From NCBI GenBank assembly GCA_016710265.1, contig JADJJL010000007.1, positions 248,001-312,000 on the forward strand: a stretch of DNA of 64,000 nucleotides. Direction: 5' to 3'. Both the position numbers and the translations under genes were made by a program. Below the pieces are notes generated by a model. The model was given only the letters and a program-made list of their open reading frames with translations, was not told the origin of the DNA and made no database searches. Below are positions 63,113-64,000 of the stretch, piece after piece (position 1 is the stretch's first letter; each line of letters opens with the position of its first letter). This DNA is from Saprospiraceae bacterium. GTDB taxonomy: Bacteria; Bacteroidota; Bacteroidia; Chitinophagales; Saprospiraceae.

Positions 63113-64000
63113 AAAATATACTAATAATTTCATTTTTGTTTCTATTGTTTGCACCTATTAAAATATTCTGTACACACAATAGAGCAGGTGAAATAATCTA
63201 TAAACAAACAGGAGAGCTAAGTATTATTGCAACACTTATAACTTACACTAAAACGGAAAGTGCCGCTGCCGATCGAGATACCGTCACCATCTATTGGGGT
63301 GATGGCACATCTACTAATGTAAAAAGAAGCAATGGAAATGGTACTGAATTAGCAAACAGCGTAAAAAAGAACATTTACATCGCAGAACATACTTACCCCG
63401 GAAGAGGAACTTATATTATAAGTATGATTGATCCAAATCGAATTGCGGATATTTTAAATGTAGATCCACCCAATAGTATAAATGTTCCATTTTACATTCA
63501 AAGTACAATCACTTTATTCAATACTACTTTTCAAGGGATTAATAATTCTCCAATTTTACTTAAAGATCCAATTGATGTAGCCTGCCTTGGCCAAATTTTT
63601 ATTCATAATCCTTCAGCTTACGATGAAGATGGAGATAGTCTTTCTTTTAGTTTTACCACTCCATTTATGGATTTTAATACACCTGTCCCCAATTATCTTT
63701 TACCAAATTTAATTTCACCAGGAATCAACAATGGCCTTAATCTAGATAGCCGTACAGGAACTTTAATATGGCAATCACCACAAAGGGCCGGAGAATACAA
63801 TATTGCAATTGAGATTTCAGAATTTAGGAGAGGGATTAAAATTGGTTCAGTCATCAGAGATATGCAAATTTTAGTTTTGGCAAATTGTAAAGACAATGCT
63901 CCTCCAAGTATTGTAGGAGTCCGTGATACATGTGTGGTTGCCGGGACTTTATTGGAATTAAATTATTTAATTGATGATATCAATAAAGGCTTCAGAGGAG
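63109..64000 (+). CDS. Large exported protein, N-terminal part (runs off window)
   Basis: The open frame from ATG at 63109 continues to the window end (297 codons). A signal peptide (about 1-22) is followed by HNRAGEIIYKQTGELSIIAT, YWGDGTS and beta-rich sequence with Cys such as DVACLGQIFIHNPSAYDEDG. This resembles the N-terminal part of Bacteroidota cell-surface proteins that end in a gliding-motility/T9SS sorting domain; that end would lie outside the window. ATGA overlap with rfbD indicates co-transcription. Confidence 0.75.
   Translation, partial: MKNILIISFLFLLFAPIKIFCTHNRAGEIIYKQTGELSIIATLITYTKTESAAADRDTVTIYWGDGTSTNVKRSNGNGTELANSVKKNIYIAEHTYPGRGTYIISMIDPNRIADILNVDPPNSINVPFYIQSTITLFNTTFQGINNSPILLKDPIDVACLGQIFIHNPSAYDEDGDSLSFSFTTPFMDFNTPVPNYLLPNLISPGINNGLNLDSRTGTLIWQSPQRAGEYNIAIEISEFRRGIKIGSVIRDMQILVLANCKDNAPPSIVGVRDTCVVAGTLLELNYLIDDINKGFRG

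Noticed and set aside
1..64000. CRISPR arrays, tRNA or rRNA genes, phage genes
   Set aside because: I found no short regularly spaced direct repeats, no tRNA cloverleaf ending in CCA context, no rRNA signature and no phage structural genes.

Overview
The window (64 kb, AT-rich) comes from a Bacteroidota chromosome, most likely Saprospiraceae or a close relative. The evidence is the fused ccoNO cbb3 oxidase gene, zinc-ligand-free L36 and S14, promoters of the Bacteroidota form TTTG-N19-TAnnTTTG, TonB-dependent uptake, and several very large surface proteins ending in type IX secretion (T9SS) signals. The family-level placement is inference.

Layout. (1) 1-15937, reverse strand: an uninterrupted str-S10-spc-alpha ribosomal superoperon, rpsL-rpsG-fusA-rpsJ-rplC through secY-map-infA-rpmJ-rpsM-rpsK-(rpsD), with a consensus promoter at 16026-16056. 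(2) 16.1-25.5 kb: housekeeping genes (SSAT-like acetyltransferase, HsdR_N-type nuclease-fold protein, a helicase-like gene broken by a frameshift, pyrC, purK-purE, MscS channel, nucleoside phosphorylase, ArsC-like protein, DUF2911 lipoprotein-like protein). (3) 25.8-34.5 kb, reverse strand: a complete cbb3 oxidase locus, ccoI, ccoS, ccoNO, ccoQ, ccoP, ccoG, ccoH, and a SafE-like gene, with FNR-type boxes before ccoI and before ccoS. (4) 34.6-55.1 kb, reverse strand: three giant adhesin-like proteins (1909, 1887 and 1647 aa) and a reprolysin-like metalloprotease (1081 aa), all predicted T9SS cargo. The first two giants are tandem paralogues whose 3' halves are almost identical at DNA level, terminator included; the second has lost its C-terminal sorting domain through one missing CT unit. 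(5) 55.2-58.9 kb: an outer-membrane barrel protein, and a TPP-riboswitch-controlled TonB-dependent receptor (presumed thiamine receptor) broken by a frameshift at a G run, next to a NadR-type P-loop kinase. (6) 58.9-64 kb, forward strand: a hypothetical gene, era, der, rfbC, rfbD, and the start of another large exported protein.

The most notable regions are the duplicated, apparently gene-converted adhesin pair with its CT-tract frameshift, the TPP riboswitch with a hairpin touching the start codon of its receptor gene, the paired FNR boxes of the cbb3 locus, and a palindrome/promoter/micro-ORF arrangement at 25.6-25.74 kb. Three genes carry single short-run indels. That pattern may be biological (phase variation, decay) or may be residual assembly error; the sequence alone cannot decide. 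I did not find a convincing wholly new multi-gene system.
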